In this document: piece by piece, positions 63,811 through 64,000 of the stretch
Layout: each line of letters starts with the position of its first letter
Numbering within the stretch: position 1 is the stretch's first letter
Origin: Denitratimonas tolerans
GTDB taxonomy: Bacteria > Pseudomonadota > Gammaproteobacteria > Xanthomonadales > Xanthomonadaceae
Direction: 5' to 3'
Assembly (NCBI RefSeq): GCF_037203605.1
Contig: NZ_JBBDHC010000002.1
Span: forward strand, 1-64,000
Length of the DNA: 64,000 nt
Program-made: the position numbers and the translations under genes
Notes under the pieces: generated by a model
The model's database searches: none
The model's input: the letters and a program-made list of their open reading frames with translations, nothing else
Told to the model about the DNA's origin: nothing

Positions 63811-64000
63811 GCGCTGTCCCCTTCCATCCGCACGCGCATCGCACGCGCCTGCTCCAGCTCGACCCGCAGGGTGCGCGCCAGATCCGGACGCGCGACCTCG
63901 AACTGCTCGGCGCGGCGCAGGTCCTTGACCGAGACCACGCCGCGCGCCTCCTCGTCCTCACCCACGATCACCACGAAGCGGATGCCGGCGCGATCGGCGT
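63807..64000 (-). CDS. hisS: Histidyl-tRNA synthetase, C-terminal end
   Basis: The last 63 or so codons of a gene that continues beyond the window. The segment RFVVIVGEDEEARGVVSVKD is the anticodon-binding domain signature of bacterial HisRS (usual form GEDE..G.V.VKDL), and the tail ends EGDSA. The stop overlaps the hutH start (ATGA at 63807-63810). Confidence 0.88.
   Translation of the reverse strand, partial: ADRAGIRFVVIVGEDEEARGVVSVKDLRRAEQFEVARPDLARTLRVELEQARAMRVRMEGDSA

Overview
The window is chromosomal DNA of a GC-rich gammaproteobacterium. Gene order and protein style fit the Lysobacterales (Xanthomonadales), closest to the Rhodanobacteraceae or a neighbouring family. Supporting points are hrcA-grpE-dnaK-dnaJ as one run, uvrC-pgsA-tRNA-Gly-tRNA-Cys, rlmE-ftsH-folP divergent from yhbY, a yceD-rpmF-fab-pabB-mltG-tmk-holB block, efp divergent from epmB, a FimX-like protein, and intergenic repeats built on GTAGGTCGG and on CATTCCCGCG. 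The species itself cannot be named from the sequence alone.

Layout. 1-220 is a repeat patch. 224-4338 (minus) holds folP, an exported protein, ftsH and rlmE, divergent from yhbY and an Mth938-like gene. 5187-7219 is a compact bufferin/HvfA-type RiPP operon: a secreted Cys-motif precursor, a DUF692/MNIO maturase and a DUF2063 partner. Then come rnt, a tRNA-Gly/tRNA-Cys operon with a clear promoter, a large exported SpoIID-domain protein, pgsA, uvrC, a Cys-less thioredoxin/NHL protein and a low-molecular-weight phosphatase. 14851-19893 is the dnaJ-dnaK-grpE-hrcA run with two heat-shock-type promoters. recN, pnp and rpsO follow.

The accessory part is 24.5-35.2 kb. It contains a ribD fragment fused into the tail of a lipoprotein gene, an ECF sigma factor overlapping a Ser/Thr kinase-TPR receptor, and five exported proteins: a lipoprotein, a Sel1-like protein, an LCCL-domain lipoprotein and two DUF1566 proteins. 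Two gene junctions there are copies of one another. There is also a 180-bp MITE-like element, an IS30 fragment butted against an IS91-family transposase fragment, and a 17-codon remnant of a Tat-exported gene.

From 35.3 to 44.8 kb (minus) lies the fatty-acid synthesis and cell-growth operon, without plsX. After it come a membrane glycosyltransferase, a MoxR/DUF58/transglutaminase operon with an Slp lipoprotein, folE2, an SQS/PSY-family paralog, gph and an amidohydrolase. Next are efp with its lysine aminomutase gene epmB, a FimX-like degenerate GGDEF/EAL protein, an exported protein, nudJ and mnmA. The window ends with an unusually long histidine ammonia-lyase-like gene and the 3' end of hisS.

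Functional threads: folate supply (folP, pabB, folE2), translation and RNA handling (rlmE, yhbY, pnp, rpsO, rnt, efp, epmB, mnmA, hisS, rpmF), proteostasis (ftsH, hrcA-grpE-dnaK-dnaJ), envelope growth (mltG, pgsA, SpoIID-like protein, fab genes) and probable copper handling by the RiPP operon. The RiPP operon with its two Cys lattices is the most promising candidate for new biology. The ECF/kinase plus exported-protein locus comes next.
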